A stretch of DNA of 64,000 bases, taken from positions 535,432 to 599,431 of the forward strand of contig NZ_JAHUZE010000003.1 in assembly GCF_019218265.1 (NCBI RefSeq), written 5' to 3'. This document shows positions 54,197 through 63,620 of the stretch, piece by piece. Under the pieces are notes generated by a model. It saw nothing but the letters and a program-made list of their open reading frames with translations, ran no database searches and had not been told where the DNA came from. Source of the DNA: Maritimibacter dapengensis (lineage in GTDB: Bacteria > Pseudomonadota > Alphaproteobacteria > Rhodobacterales > Rhodobacteraceae). Position numbers and translations under genes: made by a program. Positions within the stretch are counted from its first letter, which is position 1, and every line of letters starts with the position of its first letter.

Positions 54197-55171
54197 ATGA
54201 CATTGAACTCGCGCATCGCGCGTGGCCTGCTGGCCTCTGCTGCAATCGCCCTGACCGCCGGCACCGCCATGGCCGCCGACATCTTCGTCATCGGCGGCAA
54301 GCCGGACGATCCGTTCTGGTCGCGCGTCAAGAAAGGTGCCGAAGACGCCGGTGCCGTGGCTGAAATGCAGGGCGGCTCGGTCACCTGGCTCGGCCCGCAG
54401 AACTACGACAACCTCGGCCCGGACGCTGCGGAGTTGATCCGCCAGGCAATCGACCAGGGCGCAGACGCCATCGTCGGCCCGAACTGGGTTCCCGAAGCGA
54501 TGGACCCGGCCTTCGAGGCCGTTGTCGCCGCCGACATCCCGCTCGTCATCTACAACGCTGGCGGCATCGAATCCGCTGACCGTCTCGGGGCTCTGAACTA
54601 CGTCGGCGCTGTCGACTACAAGTCGGGCTACGCAGGCGGCGAATACCTCGGAAACGCGGGCCACCAGACCGGAGCTTGCGTGAACACGCTGCCCGGCGCG
54701 GCCAACATCGAGGCGTTCTGCTCTGGCTTTATCGACGGTCTGGCTGCCACCGGCGGCAACGGCGAAACGCTCCAACTGCCCGCGACCGCTTACGGCGATG
54801 CGACCGCAGTCGCACAGGCCGTGCGCGCCCACCTGATCCAGAACCCCGACATCGACGCGTTGTTCGCAATCGGCGGCGGTGACACGTCGGCCACCATCTC
54901 GGGCATCCAGCAGGCAGGCAAGACCGGTTCGGTCCACGTCTGCGGGATGAACTTCAACGAGACGGTTCTGGCGAACATCCAGGCCGGCACGCAAGCGTGC
55001 GCCATCGACCAGCAAGGCTATCAGCAAGGCTTCTTCGCCGTGTCGATCCTGAACAACTATGTGACCTACGGCACCACGATCCCGACCCGTGAAATCCTCA
55101 CCGGTCCGGGCATCGTCGATGCTTCGAACGTCGAGCAGGTCATCGCAGGCGTCGAGGCTGGCGCGCGCTAA
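54197..55171 (+). CDS. Sugar ABC transporter substrate-binding protein (inositol type)
   Basis: A 324-residue ribose-type (CUT2) periplasmic binding protein. The signal peptide ends after AMA in TAGTAMAADIFV. The mature part has the family pattern FVIGGKPDDPFWSRVKKGAEDAGA in pieces, the pseudo-dimer strand DAIVGPNWVP, VIYNAGG, FCSGFIDGLAATGG and ALFAIGGGDTSAT. Three cysteines are present in the mature domain, which is unusual. With the two permeases and ATPase it forms an importer, probably for myo-inositol. Confidence 0.9.
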   Translation: MTLNSRIARGLLASAAIALTAGTAMAADIFVIGGKPDDPFWSRVKKGAEDAGAVAEMQGGSVTWLGPQNYDNLGPDAAELIRQAIDQGADAIVGPNWVPEAMDPAFEAVVAADIPLVIYNAGGIESADRLGALNYVGAVDYKSGYAGGEYLGNAGHQTGACVNTLPGAANIEAFCSGFIDGLAATGGNGETLQLPATAYGDATAVAQAVRAHLIQNPDIDALFAIGGGDTSATISGIQQAGKTGSVHVCGMNFNETVLANIQAGTQACAIDQQGYQQGFFAVSILNNYVTYGTTIPTREILTGPGIVDASNVEQVIAGVEAGAR

Positions 55172-55296
55172 GGCGCCCGGCGCACCACCCAAAGACCAGC
55201 GGTCGCCCGGTGTCATCGGGCGGCCACCGAGGCCAGATCGACCGCGCTTGCACGCCGACAGATCGCCGCCACACGGATTCAAGAGGAACGGAATCT

Positions 55297-56331
55297 ATGT
55301 CTTCGCCCGCAGCAAATGCACCAGCAGACACCGCCACCTCGGGCTTCTCGATCGGAAGCCTGATCCGGCGACCTGAGGCCGGCTCCCTTATCGGGTTCGT
55401 CGTGGTCTACATCTTTTTCGCGATCCTCGGTGGCGCGGTGTTCATGGGCGCTCCCGGCTGGTCGAGCTGGCTCAACATCGCCGCCGAGGTCGGCATCATC
55501 GCACTTCCCGTCGGTCTTTTGATGATCTCGGGCGAGTTCGACATCTCGGTCGGCGCAGTCGTTCCTGCATCTTCGGTGACTTGCGCGCTCCTGTCCGGGC
55601 AATTCGGGCTGCCTGCGATCGTGGGTATCGGCGGAGCTTTGTCGGTCGGCCTGCTCGTCGGGTTCGTGAACGGCATGATCGTAACCCGCACTTCGATTCC
55701 GTCGCTGATCGTCACCATCGGCATAATGTTTGCCGTCATGGGGCTGACGCTGGGCCTTGCGGTGCTCGTCAAAGGCTCCACCAGCGTCGGCTACGTGCCC
55801 GACCCGCTGACCAAGTCGCTGCTCGGCACCTTCATCGGCGGCATGTTCAACGTGTCGATCTTCTGGTGGATGGGGTTCATCGCGGTGTTCTTCTACTTCC
55901 TGCACATCTCGCCCATCGGGAACTGGGTCTTCGCGCTCGGTGGAGATGCGGAGAGCGCGCGCAATGCCGGTGTGCCCACAGCCAAGCTCAAAGTCTCGCT
56001 CTTCATGATGTCGGGTTTCGCGGCCGCATTCGTGGGCATCGCGCAGGTCATGACCTACCAAAGCGCGCAAGTCGCGGGCGGGCAGCCGTTTATTTTCAAC
56101 TCGATAATGTGCGCCGTCATCGGCGGCGTGATCCTGACGGGCGGGGCCGGGTCGATCATCGGCATCGTGCTTGGCACCATGACCTTCGCGGTCGTGAACC
56201 AGGGCATCTTCTTCGCCCGGCTCGACCCGAACGTCGGCTCCATCATCATCGGTGCGCTCCTGCTCGCCGCGGTTCTCACCAACGACAGCTTCCGCGCCCT
56301 CGCGCTCAGCTACGCAACAAAGAAGAAGTGA
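55297..56331 (+). CDS. Sugar ABC transporter permease (CUT2)
   Basis: A 344-residue permease with about nine membrane helices and the family motifs LLMISGEFDISVGAVVPAS, the cytoplasmic loop GGDAESARNAGVPTAKLK, and GGVILTGGAGSIIGIVLG. The ATG at 55297 follows AGAGGAACGG. It differs from the next permease at about half of positions, so the channel is probably heterodimeric. Confidence 0.92.
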   Translation: MSSPAANAPADTATSGFSIGSLIRRPEAGSLIGFVVVYIFFAILGGAVFMGAPGWSSWLNIAAEVGIIALPVGLLMISGEFDISVGAVVPASSVTCALLSGQFGLPAIVGIGGALSVGLLVGFVNGMIVTRTSIPSLIVTIGIMFAVMGLTLGLAVLVKGSTSVGYVPDPLTKSLLGTFIGGMFNVSIFWWMGFIAVFFYFLHISPIGNWVFALGGDAESARNAGVPTAKLKVSLFMMSGFAAAFVGIAQVMTYQSAQVAGGQPFIFNSIMCAVIGGVILTGGAGSIIGIVLGTMTFAVVNQGIFFARLDPNVGSIIIGALLLAAVLTNDSFRALALSYATKKK

Positions 56332-56339
56332 GGAAGATC

Positions 56340-57335
56340 ATGGACTCGGTCGCAACACTCCTTCGCCGCCCCGCCGCTGCTTCGATCCTGAGCCTGATCG
56401 GCGTGCTCGCTTTCTACGTCATCTTCGGTGGCGTGGATCTGGGCCAGCTCTTCGGTGCAGCCAGTTGGGTCAATTACGCCGCCCGCATCGGTATCGTCGC
56501 GGTGGCCCTGGGTCTCCTGATGATCTCAGGCGAAATCGACATCTCGATCGGGGCGATGATCCCGGCGGGTGCCATGACGACGGCGATCATCTCGGGGTAT
56601 TTCGAGTTGCCGATCATTCTCGGCATCATCGGTGCGTTGACGGTCGGCGTTCTCGTAGGGCTCTTCAACGGTATCCTCGCGGTGCGGACGTCAGTGCCGA
56701 CCCTGATCATCACACTTGGCACGCTGGTCGCCATGCAAGGCATCGTGCTTGCCGGGTCCAAGCTGCTGACAGGTGCCGCTTCGGTCCCGCTGCAAGCGCC
56801 ACAGTGGGCCAAGACGGTCTTCGGTGACCTCATGTTCGGCGGCAACCACCAGGTCGTCATCATCTGGTGGATCATCATCGCGGCCGTCTTCTGGTTCATC
56901 ATGCACCAGACGAAATACGGCAACTGGATCTTCGCCATCGGCGGCGACAAGGTCTCTGCCCGCAATGCCGGTATTCCGGTCGACCGGATCACGATCCTGC
57001 TCTTCGTGGGCACCGCAACGGCGGCCTCCTTCGTGGGCATGTGTCATGCGATCCTGTTCAACTCGGCTCAGGTCTCGGGCGGGATGAACGACATCTTCAA
57101 CATCGTCGTCAGCGTCGTGGTCGGGGGCGTGCTTCTGACCGGTGGCTTTGGCTCCATCGTCGGTGTCTTCGTCGGCACCATCACCTTCGCCATCGTCGTC
57201 AAAGGCATCGATTTCACCGACATCGACCGCAACTGGGCGAACCTCATCATCGGCGTGATGCTCCTTGTCGCGGTCGGGATGAACGTGACCTTCCGCAAAA
57301 AGGCGCTCACCGCCGTCAAGAAGAAGAAAGGCTGA
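56340..57335 (+). CDS. Sugar ABC transporter permease (CUT2)
   Basis: A 331-residue second permease, starting 8 bases after the first with GAGGAAG as ribosome binding site. It has LLMISGEIDISIGAMIPAG, GGDKVSARNAGIPVDRI and GGVLLTGGFGSIVGVFVG, the same three motif regions as its partner. It ends four bases before the ATPase start. Confidence 0.92.
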   Translation: MDSVATLLRRPAAASILSLIGVLAFYVIFGGVDLGQLFGAASWVNYAARIGIVAVALGLLMISGEIDISIGAMIPAGAMTTAIISGYFELPIILGIIGALTVGVLVGLFNGILAVRTSVPTLIITLGTLVAMQGIVLAGSKLLTGAASVPLQAPQWAKTVFGDLMFGGNHQVVIIWWIIIAAVFWFIMHQTKYGNWIFAIGGDKVSARNAGIPVDRITILLFVGTATAASFVGMCHAILFNSAQVSGGMNDIFNIVVSVVVGGVLLTGGFGSIVGVFVGTITFAIVVKGIDFTDIDRNWANLIIGVMLLVAVGMNVTFRKKALTAVKKKKG

Positions 57336-57339
57336 AATC

Positions 57340-58170
57340 ATGTCCGACAAAAAAGTCGTCCTCGAACTGAAGAACGTCGACAAGAGCTTTGGCCCGATCG
57401 ACGTGCTCCATGAAATTTCGCTCAAGGTCCGCGAAGGGGAGGTGCTTTGCCTTCTCGGTGACAACGGCGCGGGTAAATCGACGCTCATCAAGACGCTCGC
57501 CGGCGTGCACAACGCCACCCGTGGCGAGATCCTTGTCGATGGTGAGCCGGTGATCTTCTCCGGGCCGCGTGATGCCCAAGATCGCGGGATCGCTACGGTG
57601 CACCAGTTCGGCGGGACCTATCCGCTCATGTCCGTGGGTCGCAACTTCTTCATGGGGCAGGAGCCGACCAAGGGTTTCGGGCCGTTCAAGGTCTACGACC
57701 GCAAGAAAGCCAACAAGATCGCCGTGGAGGAGGTCCAGAAAATGGGCATCACCCGGATCGACGATGGCGACCGTCTGGTCGGCGGCCTTTCGGGCGGTGA
57801 GCGTCAGTCGCTCGCCATCGCGCGCGCGGTCTACTTCGGGGCGCGGGTTCTGATCCTCGACGAGCCGACGGCGGCCCTCGGCGTCAAACAGGCGGCGCAC
57901 GTTCTGCGGATTGTGAACGAGGCCAAGAAACGCGGCCTCGCGGTGATCTTCATCACGCACCAGGTGATGCACGCGATGACCGTGGGCGACCACTTCGCGG
58001 TTCTGATCCGGGGCGCGATCGCCGCCGACTTCCGCAAGGGCGAGAAGACCCGCGAAGAGATCACCGATCTCATGGCGGGCGGCCAGAACATGGCCGATCT
58101 CGAACAGGAGATCGAAGGCTACATGGAAGCCCACGACGGGCATCCGCCCAAGGTCGAACCAGCCGAATAA
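57340..58170 (+). CDS. Sugar ABC transporter ATP-binding protein (single domain)
   Basis: A 276-residue ATPase with one nucleotide-binding domain: Walker A GDNGAGKST, Q-loop region VHQFGGTYPL, signature LSGGERQSLAIARA and Walker B VLILDEPTAALG, switch histidine in ITHQVMHAM. Most ribose-type ATPases are tandem double domains of about 500 residues; this one is half that size, as in FrcA. It probably homodimerises under the two permeases. Confidence 0.93.
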   Translation: MSDKKVVLELKNVDKSFGPIDVLHEISLKVREGEVLCLLGDNGAGKSTLIKTLAGVHNATRGEILVDGEPVIFSGPRDAQDRGIATVHQFGGTYPLMSVGRNFFMGQEPTKGFGPFKVYDRKKANKIAVEEVQKMGITRIDDGDRLVGGLSGGERQSLAIARAVYFGARVLILDEPTAALGVKQAAHVLRIVNEAKKRGLAVIFITHQVMHAMTVGDHFAVLIRGAIAADFRKGEKTREEITDLMAGGQNMADLEQEIEGYMEAHDGHPPKVEPAE

Positions 58171-58239
58171 ATATACCTCCCGCCCGCGTCGGCTTCGTGC
58201 CGGTGCGGGCACCCAACACCAACACCCGGAGGACCGGAT

Positions 58240-59139
58240 ATGAAAATCGCCCTCGACCCGTTTATGCACCGCCACCTCTCGCTCGAAGAGTTGCCGTCGA
58301 AGGTCAAAGAGCTTGGCTACGACTGGATCGAGCTGTCGCCGCGTGGCGACTTCCTTGAGTGGTTCAAAGCCCCGCGCGTCTTTCCGGACCGCATCAAGAG
58401 CTTCAAGAAGGCGCTCAAAGACGCCGACGTCGGCATCGCCACGCTGCTGCCGATGTATCGCTGGGCGTCGAACGACGAGGACGAGCGCAAGGCCGCCGTG
58501 AAGCATTGGAAACGCGCCATCGAGATCGCGGTCGAGATGGAAGTGGACACGATGAATTCCGAGTTCGGCCGCGGTCCGCACCCGGACAAGGGCACCTGCT
58601 ATTGCTGTCATACCGGGTCCATGATCGAAGCCTGCGAAGATGCCTGGTGGCGGTCGATGGACGAGCTGGTGCCGATCTTCGAGCGTGAGGGCATCAACCT
58701 GCACATCGAGCCGCACCCCGAGGACTGGGTCGAGACGCTTCAGCCGTCGGTCGATCTGATCCGCACCGTGAACAGCGACCGGGTCAAGTTCCTCTACTGC
58801 ACGCCGCACACCTTCTATTTCGGTGACGATACGGTCGCGATGCTCAAGGAATGCGCGGATGTGCTGGCACATGTCCACATCGCGGACACGTTCAACCACA
58901 AGGCCAGCTCCGGCCTGCGCTACATCATCAACCCGCCGGGCTCGACCGCGCGCGTGCACCAGCATCTGAACATCGGGCAGGGCGAGGTGCCGTGGGACGA
59001 TTTCTACCGCACGCTCGCCGAGATCGGCTTCGACGGGATCATGACGGCTTGTGTCTTCGCCTGGGAAGAAAAGGCCGACGAGAGCGGCACGTTCATGCGC
59101 GCAGAGATGCAGCGCTACATCGACAAATACTTCGACTGA
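58240..59139 (+). CDS. iolH: IolH-like sugar phosphate isomerase/epimerase
   Basis: A 299-residue AP-endonuclease-2-like TIM barrel. It begins [20 protein letters not shown] and has [43 protein letters not shown] in pieces, [34 protein letters not shown] and [23 protein letters not shown] in pieces. The MNSEF and EPHPED pattern agrees with IolH proteins of inositol operons as I remember them. The exact reaction is not settled. Confidence 0.72.
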   Translation: MKIALDPFMHRHLSLEELPSKVKELGYDWIELSPRGDFLEWFKAPRVFPDRIKSFKKALKDADVGIATLLPMYRWASNDEDERKAAVKHWKRAIEIAVEMEVDTMNSEFGRGPHPDKGTCYCCHTGSMIEACEDAWWRSMDELVPIFEREGINLHIEPHPEDWVETLQPSVDLIRTVNSDRVKFLYCTPHTFYFGDDTVAMLKECADVLAHVHIADTFNHKASSGLRYIINPPGSTARVHQHLNIGQGEVPWDDFYRTLAEIGFDGIMTACVFAWEEKADESGTFMRAEMQRYIDKYFD

Positions 59140-59149
59140 GGAGGGGATC

Positions 59150-60175
59150 ATGGCTCTCAACATCGGCGTCATCGGGACCGGGATGATCGGTCAGGACCAT
59201 ATCCGGCGTCTGACTCAGGTGCTTTCGGGTGTAGCCGTCGTCGCGGTGACCGACATCGACCTCGACCGCGCGCGACAGGCGGCGCCCGAAGGGGCGCAGG
59301 TGTTCGACACGCCGAAGGCCCTGATCACGTCGGATCAGGTCGAGGCCGTAGTGATCTGCTCATGGGGTCCGGCGCATGAAGAGCAGCTTCTAGACTGCAT
59401 TGCTGCCGGAAAACCGGTCTTTTGCGAAAAGCCCATGGTGACCTCCGAGACCGCCGCGCGGAAAGTGATCGAGGCGGAAGTGGCCTTTGGTCGGCGGCTG
59501 GTGCAGGTCGGTTTCATGCGCCGCTTCGATGCCGATTATCGGCGTCTGAAGGCGGTCATCGACGGCGGCACGCTGGGCGCGCCGTTGATGTACAAATCCG
59601 TGCATCGCAATGCGAGCGTTCCCGAAGGTCTTTATACCTCGGACATGCCGCTTAACGATACGCTGGTGCATGACGCCGACATTTCCCGGTGGCTTCTGTC
59701 GGACGAGGTGAAGGGCGTCGAAGTGCGCCTGCCGCGCCGGTCCACACGCGGCAAGGATCTGCGCGATCCGACGATGGTGCTTTTGCACATGGAAGACGGC
59801 GCGATCGTCGATGTCGAGATCTCGGTCAACATCGCATACGGCTATGACATCCGGGGCGAAGTGTCCTGCGAGCAAGGTATCGCGGCCCTGCCGAACCGCC
59901 CCGCGACCGTTATCACCGATCAGCACGGCATCCGCCAAGCGATCCCCGAAGATTGGCGCGAACGGTTCATCGAAGCCTATGATCAGGAGTTCCGCGAGTG
60001 GATCGTGGCTGCCGGCCAAGGCACGGCCACCGGCCCCTCGGCCTGGGATGGCTACGCCGCCACCCTGGTCGCCGATGCAGCCCTACGCGCCGTCGACAGC
60101 GGCGCTTACGAACGCGTCACGATGATCGAAAAACCCGACCTTTACGGCCCGAAGTCAGCACGTGCTGCGGCTTGA
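59150..60175 (+). CDS. iolG: Inositol 2-dehydrogenase
   Basis: IolG oxidises myo-inositol to scyllo-inosose with NAD, the first catabolic step. The 341-residue Gfo/Idh/MocA protein starts [20 protein letters not shown], has the NAD-binding GTGMIG, CEKPM with the catalytic lysine, the family block [14 protein letters not shown], and [13 protein letters not shown] with the catalytic Asp and His. These stretches closely follow B. subtilis IolG from memory. The upstream open frame back to 59051 overlaps the iolH gene and lacks similarity. Confidence 0.93.
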   Translation: MALNIGVIGTGMIGQDHIRRLTQVLSGVAVVAVTDIDLDRARQAAPEGAQVFDTPKALITSDQVEAVVICSWGPAHEEQLLDCIAAGKPVFCEKPMVTSETAARKVIEAEVAFGRRLVQVGFMRRFDADYRRLKAVIDGGTLGAPLMYKSVHRNASVPEGLYTSDMPLNDTLVHDADISRWLLSDEVKGVEVRLPRRSTRGKDLRDPTMVLLHMEDGAIVDVEISVNIAYGYDIRGEVSCEQGIAALPNRPATVITDQHGIRQAIPEDWRERFIEAYDQEFREWIVAAGQGTATGPSAWDGYAATLVADAALRAVDSGAYERVTMIEKPDLYGPKSARAAA

Positions 60176-60202
60176 AGACCCTCTCTCAAGAAAGACAAAC
60201 AG

Positions 60203-61375
60203 ATGATCAACGGCGAAAGAACTATTGCGCGGCCCTTGCGTTGGGGCATGGTCGGCGGCGGCCGCACCGGGCAGGTCGGCTACAAGCACCGCACCGGGGC
60301 GCTGCGTGACGGCACCTATCAACTGGTCGCCGGGGCCTTTGACCTCGACGCGGATCGCGGCCGCGATTTCGGCACCAAGCTGGGCGTTGCCGAGGACCGG
60401 TGCTACGCGACCTACCAAGAGCTGATCGCTGCCGAGACCGGGCGCGCGGACGGCGTGGACGTGGTCTCGGTGGCGACGCCGAACTTTACCCATTTCGAGA
60501 TCACCAAGGCCCTGCTTGAAGCGGGTATCCATGTGATCTGCGAAAAGCCGCTGTTCTTCACCGTGAAGGAAAGCGAAGAGATCAAGGCGCTGGCCGAGGA
60601 AAAGGGCCTTATCGTCGGTGTGACCTACGGCTTCACCGGACACCCGCTGGTGCATCAGATGGCAGCGATGGTGAAGAAGGGCATGCTTGGCGATATCCGC
60701 ATCGTCGACATGGCCTATACCCACGGCTTCAACGCGGGTGACGACGTAGGCGCGCCCGAAGCCGTTCAGTGGCGCACCGATCCGAAGCGCTCCGGCCCGA
60801 CCTTCGTTCTGGGCGATATCGGCACCCATCTTTATTACCTCTCCGAGATCGTGCTGGGCGACATCAAGGTCGAAAAGCTCCTGTGCGACCGCACCGCATT
60901 CATCCCGTCGCGCGCCCCGCTCGAAGACCACGCGACCGTGCTCATGCACTACGACAATGGCGCGCGCGGGCGGCTCTGGGTGTCGTCGGTGGATGCCGGC
61001 AACATGGGGTCACAACGTTACCGCTTCGTCGGGTCCAAGGCATCGGTCGCATGGTCCGACAGCCATCCGGATCAGTTGATCTATCAGGTGCAGGGCGAGC
61101 CCGAGCGGATCATGCATCACGGCATGCCTTATCTCGAGGACGAAAGCCTCGCCGCCGACCGTATGGGCGCGCTCCATACCGAAGGGCTGGGGGACAGCTG
61201 GTCCAATATCTACCTTTGGATCGCGCAAGCCATCGACGCGAAAATGCGCGGCGACGACGCATTCCTTGCGAGCCATCACTACCCCGACATCCACGCAGGT
61301 CTCGAGGGCGTCCGCTGGCTCGAGAATTGCGTGAAATCTGCCGACCAGGACGCTGCCTGGGTCGACTTCGAATAA
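60203..61375 (+). CDS. Gfo/Idh/MocA family oxidoreductase
   Basis: A 390-residue second dehydrogenase of the same superfamily. Motifs are RWGMVGGGRTGQVGYKHRTG (Rossmann), VSVATPNFTHFEI, ICEKPLF with the catalytic lysine, GVTYGFTGHPLVHQM, GPTFVLGDIGTHLYYLSEIV in pieces. It differs strongly from IolG and likely acts on a different inositol isomer or derivative, such as scyllo-inositol. It lies 27 bases after iolG. Confidence 0.88.
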   Translation: MINGERTIARPLRWGMVGGGRTGQVGYKHRTGALRDGTYQLVAGAFDLDADRGRDFGTKLGVAEDRCYATYQELIAAETGRADGVDVVSVATPNFTHFEITKALLEAGIHVICEKPLFFTVKESEEIKALAEEKGLIVGVTYGFTGHPLVHQMAAMVKKGMLGDIRIVDMAYTHGFNAGDDVGAPEAVQWRTDPKRSGPTFVLGDIGTHLYYLSEIVLGDIKVEKLLCDRTAFIPSRAPLEDHATVLMHYDNGARGRLWVSSVDAGNMGSQRYRFVGSKASVAWSDSHPDQLIYQVQGEPERIMHHGMPYLEDESLAADRMGALHTEGLGDSWSNIYLWIAQAIDAKMRGDDAFLASHHYPDIHAGLEGVRWLENCVKSADQDAAWVDFE

Positions 61376-61400
61376 CCGACTCTGCAAAGGAAACCGAGAC

Positions 61401-62342
61401 ATGAAACTTTCGATCTGCACCGATGTGATGGGCGATCTGTCCTTCACCGACATGCTCGACAAATGCGTGGACCTTGGCGTCGAGGGAGTCGAAATGACCG
61501 GCGGCGGCTGGTCGCCCGCCCCGCATTTCCGCGCCGATGAGCTTCTGGCGGACAAGGGTCTGCTCAAGCAGAAACTCAAGGAAATCGAAACCCGCGGGCT
61601 TGAGATCGCGGCGCTCAACTGCTCGGCCAACCCGCTTGATCCGGGCGCGATGGGCGAACGCCACCGCAAGGAAATGGAAGACACCTTCACGCTCGCGGGC
61701 GAAATCGGCGTGAAGAAGATCGTCACCATGTCCGGCCTGCCCGAAGCCGCGCCCGGCGATGTGGTTCCCAATTGGCTCGTCTATACCAAGAGCTGGCCGG
61801 ACGAGATGCCGGAGCGGGACCGATACCAGTGGGAGGACCGCGCATTCCCGTTCTGGCACGGTCTGGTCGAGCACGCGACCAAGGTCGGCGTCGAGAAGAT
61901 TGCGCTCGAGAATTTCTCGGCCATGCTGGTGTGGAACCCCGAGACCCTGTTCCGCCTGCGCGACGAAGTCGGCCCGATGGTGGGCATGAACCTCGACCCG
62001 TCGCACCTGTTCTGGAAAGGGGCCTGCCCGATCGCTGTGGCGCGCGCCCTTGGCGATGCCATTCACCACGTTCACGGCAAGGACACCCGCATCGAGCGCG
62101 GCCTTGCAGACGTGAACGGTTACCTCGAACTCAAGGAGGTGACCGACGTCGCCAACCGCTCGTGGAACTACGTCGCGGTCGGTGCCGGTCACGATCTTCA
62201 GTGGTGGAAGGAGTTTTTCTCGGTCGTCGGGATGATGGGCTACGACGACTGGGTTTCGCTGGAGATGGAGGATTTCACCATGTCCACCAACGCGGGTATC
62301 CAGTCGTCCATCGACGCGCTGCAAGCGACGATCATCCGCTAA
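61401..62342 (+). CDS. Sugar phosphate isomerase/epimerase (TIM barrel)
   Basis: A 313-residue AP-endonuclease-2-like TIM barrel. Segments include LSICTDVMGDLSFTDML, GVEGVEMTGGGWSPAPHFRAD in pieces, IAALNCSANPL, IALENFSAMLVWNPETLFRL in pieces, GMNLDPSHLFWKGACPI and HHVHGKDTRIE, where the E, D-H and H residues form the metal site. It follows the second dehydrogenase by 25 bases. Whether it isomerises an inosose or a sugar acid is unknown. Confidence 0.85.
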   Translation: MKLSICTDVMGDLSFTDMLDKCVDLGVEGVEMTGGGWSPAPHFRADELLADKGLLKQKLKEIETRGLEIAALNCSANPLDPGAMGERHRKEMEDTFTLAGEIGVKKIVTMSGLPEAAPGDVVPNWLVYTKSWPDEMPERDRYQWEDRAFPFWHGLVEHATKVGVEKIALENFSAMLVWNPETLFRLRDEVGPMVGMNLDPSHLFWKGACPIAVARALGDAIHHVHGKDTRIERGLADVNGYLELKEVTDVANRSWNYVAVGAGHDLQWWKEFFSVVGMMGYDDWVSLEMEDFTMSTNAGIQSSIDALQATIIR

Positions 62343-62397
62343 CCTTCGGTCCGGGCGGCGCCGCGCGCCCCGCCCGGACCCTTCGGGAGCCGGCGCC

Positions 62398-62688
62398 ATG
62401 TATAAGTTCATCATCACGATCGATTGCGTGCCGGGGGGGCGAGAACAGATCCTTGCCCGTGCGCCCGTGGCCCAGGCCGCCACCCGCGCCGAACCCGGCT
62501 GCCTGCAATACGATTTCTTCGCCTGCACCGACAAGCCGGAGCGGCTGGTGTTCGTCGAGACGTGGCAAGACCGGGCCGCCCACGATTTCCACATGGAACA
62601 GGACCACACCAAGGACTTCATCACCTTTCACGAACAGTTCCACGACCGGCTCGTGTTCGAGACGGTCCAGCCGGCCGAAGACCAATGA
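62398..62688 (+). CDS. Antibiotic biosynthesis monooxygenase (ABM) fold protein
   Basis: A 96-residue YgiN-like ferredoxin-fold protein: FIITIDCVPGGREQIL, the helix RAPVAQAATRAEPGCLQYDFFA in pieces, and FVETWQDRAAHDFHMEQDHTKDFI in pieces. Such small proteins act as quinol monooxygenases or as anti-aldehyde or tautomerase-like accessories. Its presence in an inositol operon is unusual. It overlaps the next gene by four bases (ATGA). Confidence 0.87.
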   Translation: MYKFIITIDCVPGGREQILARAPVAQAATRAEPGCLQYDFFACTDKPERLVFVETWQDRAAHDFHMEQDHTKDFITFHEQFHDRLVFETVQPAEDQ

Positions 62689-63617
62689 TCCAGTCTCAGA
62701 TCACCATCACCTGCGCGCCCTGTTGCTGGGGTGTCGATGACGTCGCGAACCCGCACCTCCCGGAGTGGGAGACGGTTTTGGACCAAGCCGCGAAAGCCGG
62801 GTTCGGCGGGCTCGAACTTGGCCCCTATGGCTACATGCCGCTGGACGTGCCGCGCGTGTCCGAGGCGCTGGGGAAACGCGGGCTGATCATCGTGGCGGGA
62901 ACGATCTTCGACGATCTGGTCGATCCTGCCAATCGCGAGTCGCTTTTGCGCCAGACGCGCGAGATCTGCGCCCTGATCACCGCGCTGCCGAAGCCAGCGT
63001 CGCTGGACGGGCAGCGGGTCGATGGCCCATATCTGACCGTCATGGACTGGGGCCATGACGTGCGTGATTTCGCAGCCGGACACCCGGATCGTGCGCCGCG
63101 GCTCGAGGGCACAGCTTGGGCAGGCATGATGGACAACATCCGCGCCATCGCCACGTTGGCCCGCGACGGTTTCGGCGTGCGCGCTGTCATTCATCCCCAT
63201 GCCGGGGGCTACATCGAATTCGCGGACGAGATCGCGCGGGTGGCGGAGGACATTGCGCCCGATCTGGCCGGGTTCTGCCTCGACACCGGGCATCTGGCCT
63301 ATTCGGGCATGGACCCGGTGGCCGAGCTCGAGCGCTACTGGGATCGTCTCGACTATATCCATTTCAAGGATATCGATCCGGTCGTCTACGCGCGCATCTT
63401 GGGTGAGAAAATCCGCTTTTTCGACGCCTGCGCGCAGGGTGTCATGTGCCCCATCGGGCAGGGCGACATCGACTATTCCGCCATTCGCCGCCTTCTCACG
63501 GACAAGGGCTATGGCGGCTACATCACAATCGAACAGGAACGCGACCCGCGAAATCAGGCCGGGGTTCTGGGCGACCTCGCCGCGTCGCGTCGCTTCCTTG
63601 CCAATTCGGGGTACTGA
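62685..63617 (+). CDS. IolE-like sugar phosphate isomerase/epimerase
   Basis: A 310-residue TIM-barrel protein. IolE dehydrates scyllo-inosose. Similarities to IolE are the opening ITCAPCCWGVDD, then GFGGLELGPYG, the segment AVIHPHAGGYIEFADEI, LAGFCLDTGHLAYSGMDPV and DYIHFKDIDPVVY, and the late GQGDIDYSAIRRLLTDKGYGGYITIEQERDP in pieces. The canonical PIGW start of IolE is replaced, so the dehydratase function is likely but not proven. It lies three bases before iolC. Confidence 0.7.
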   Translation: MIQSQITITCAPCCWGVDDVANPHLPEWETVLDQAAKAGFGGLELGPYGYMPLDVPRVSEALGKRGLIIVAGTIFDDLVDPANRESLLRQTREICALITALPKPASLDGQRVDGPYLTVMDWGHDVRDFAAGHPDRAPRLEGTAWAGMMDNIRAIATLARDGFGVRAVIHPHAGGYIEFADEIARVAEDIAPDLAGFCLDTGHLAYSGMDPVAELERYWDRLDYIHFKDIDPVVYARILGEKIRFFDACAQGVMCPIGQGDIDYSAIRRLLTDKGYGGYITIEQERDPRNQAGVLGDLAASRRFLANSGY

Positions 63618-63620
63618 GCC

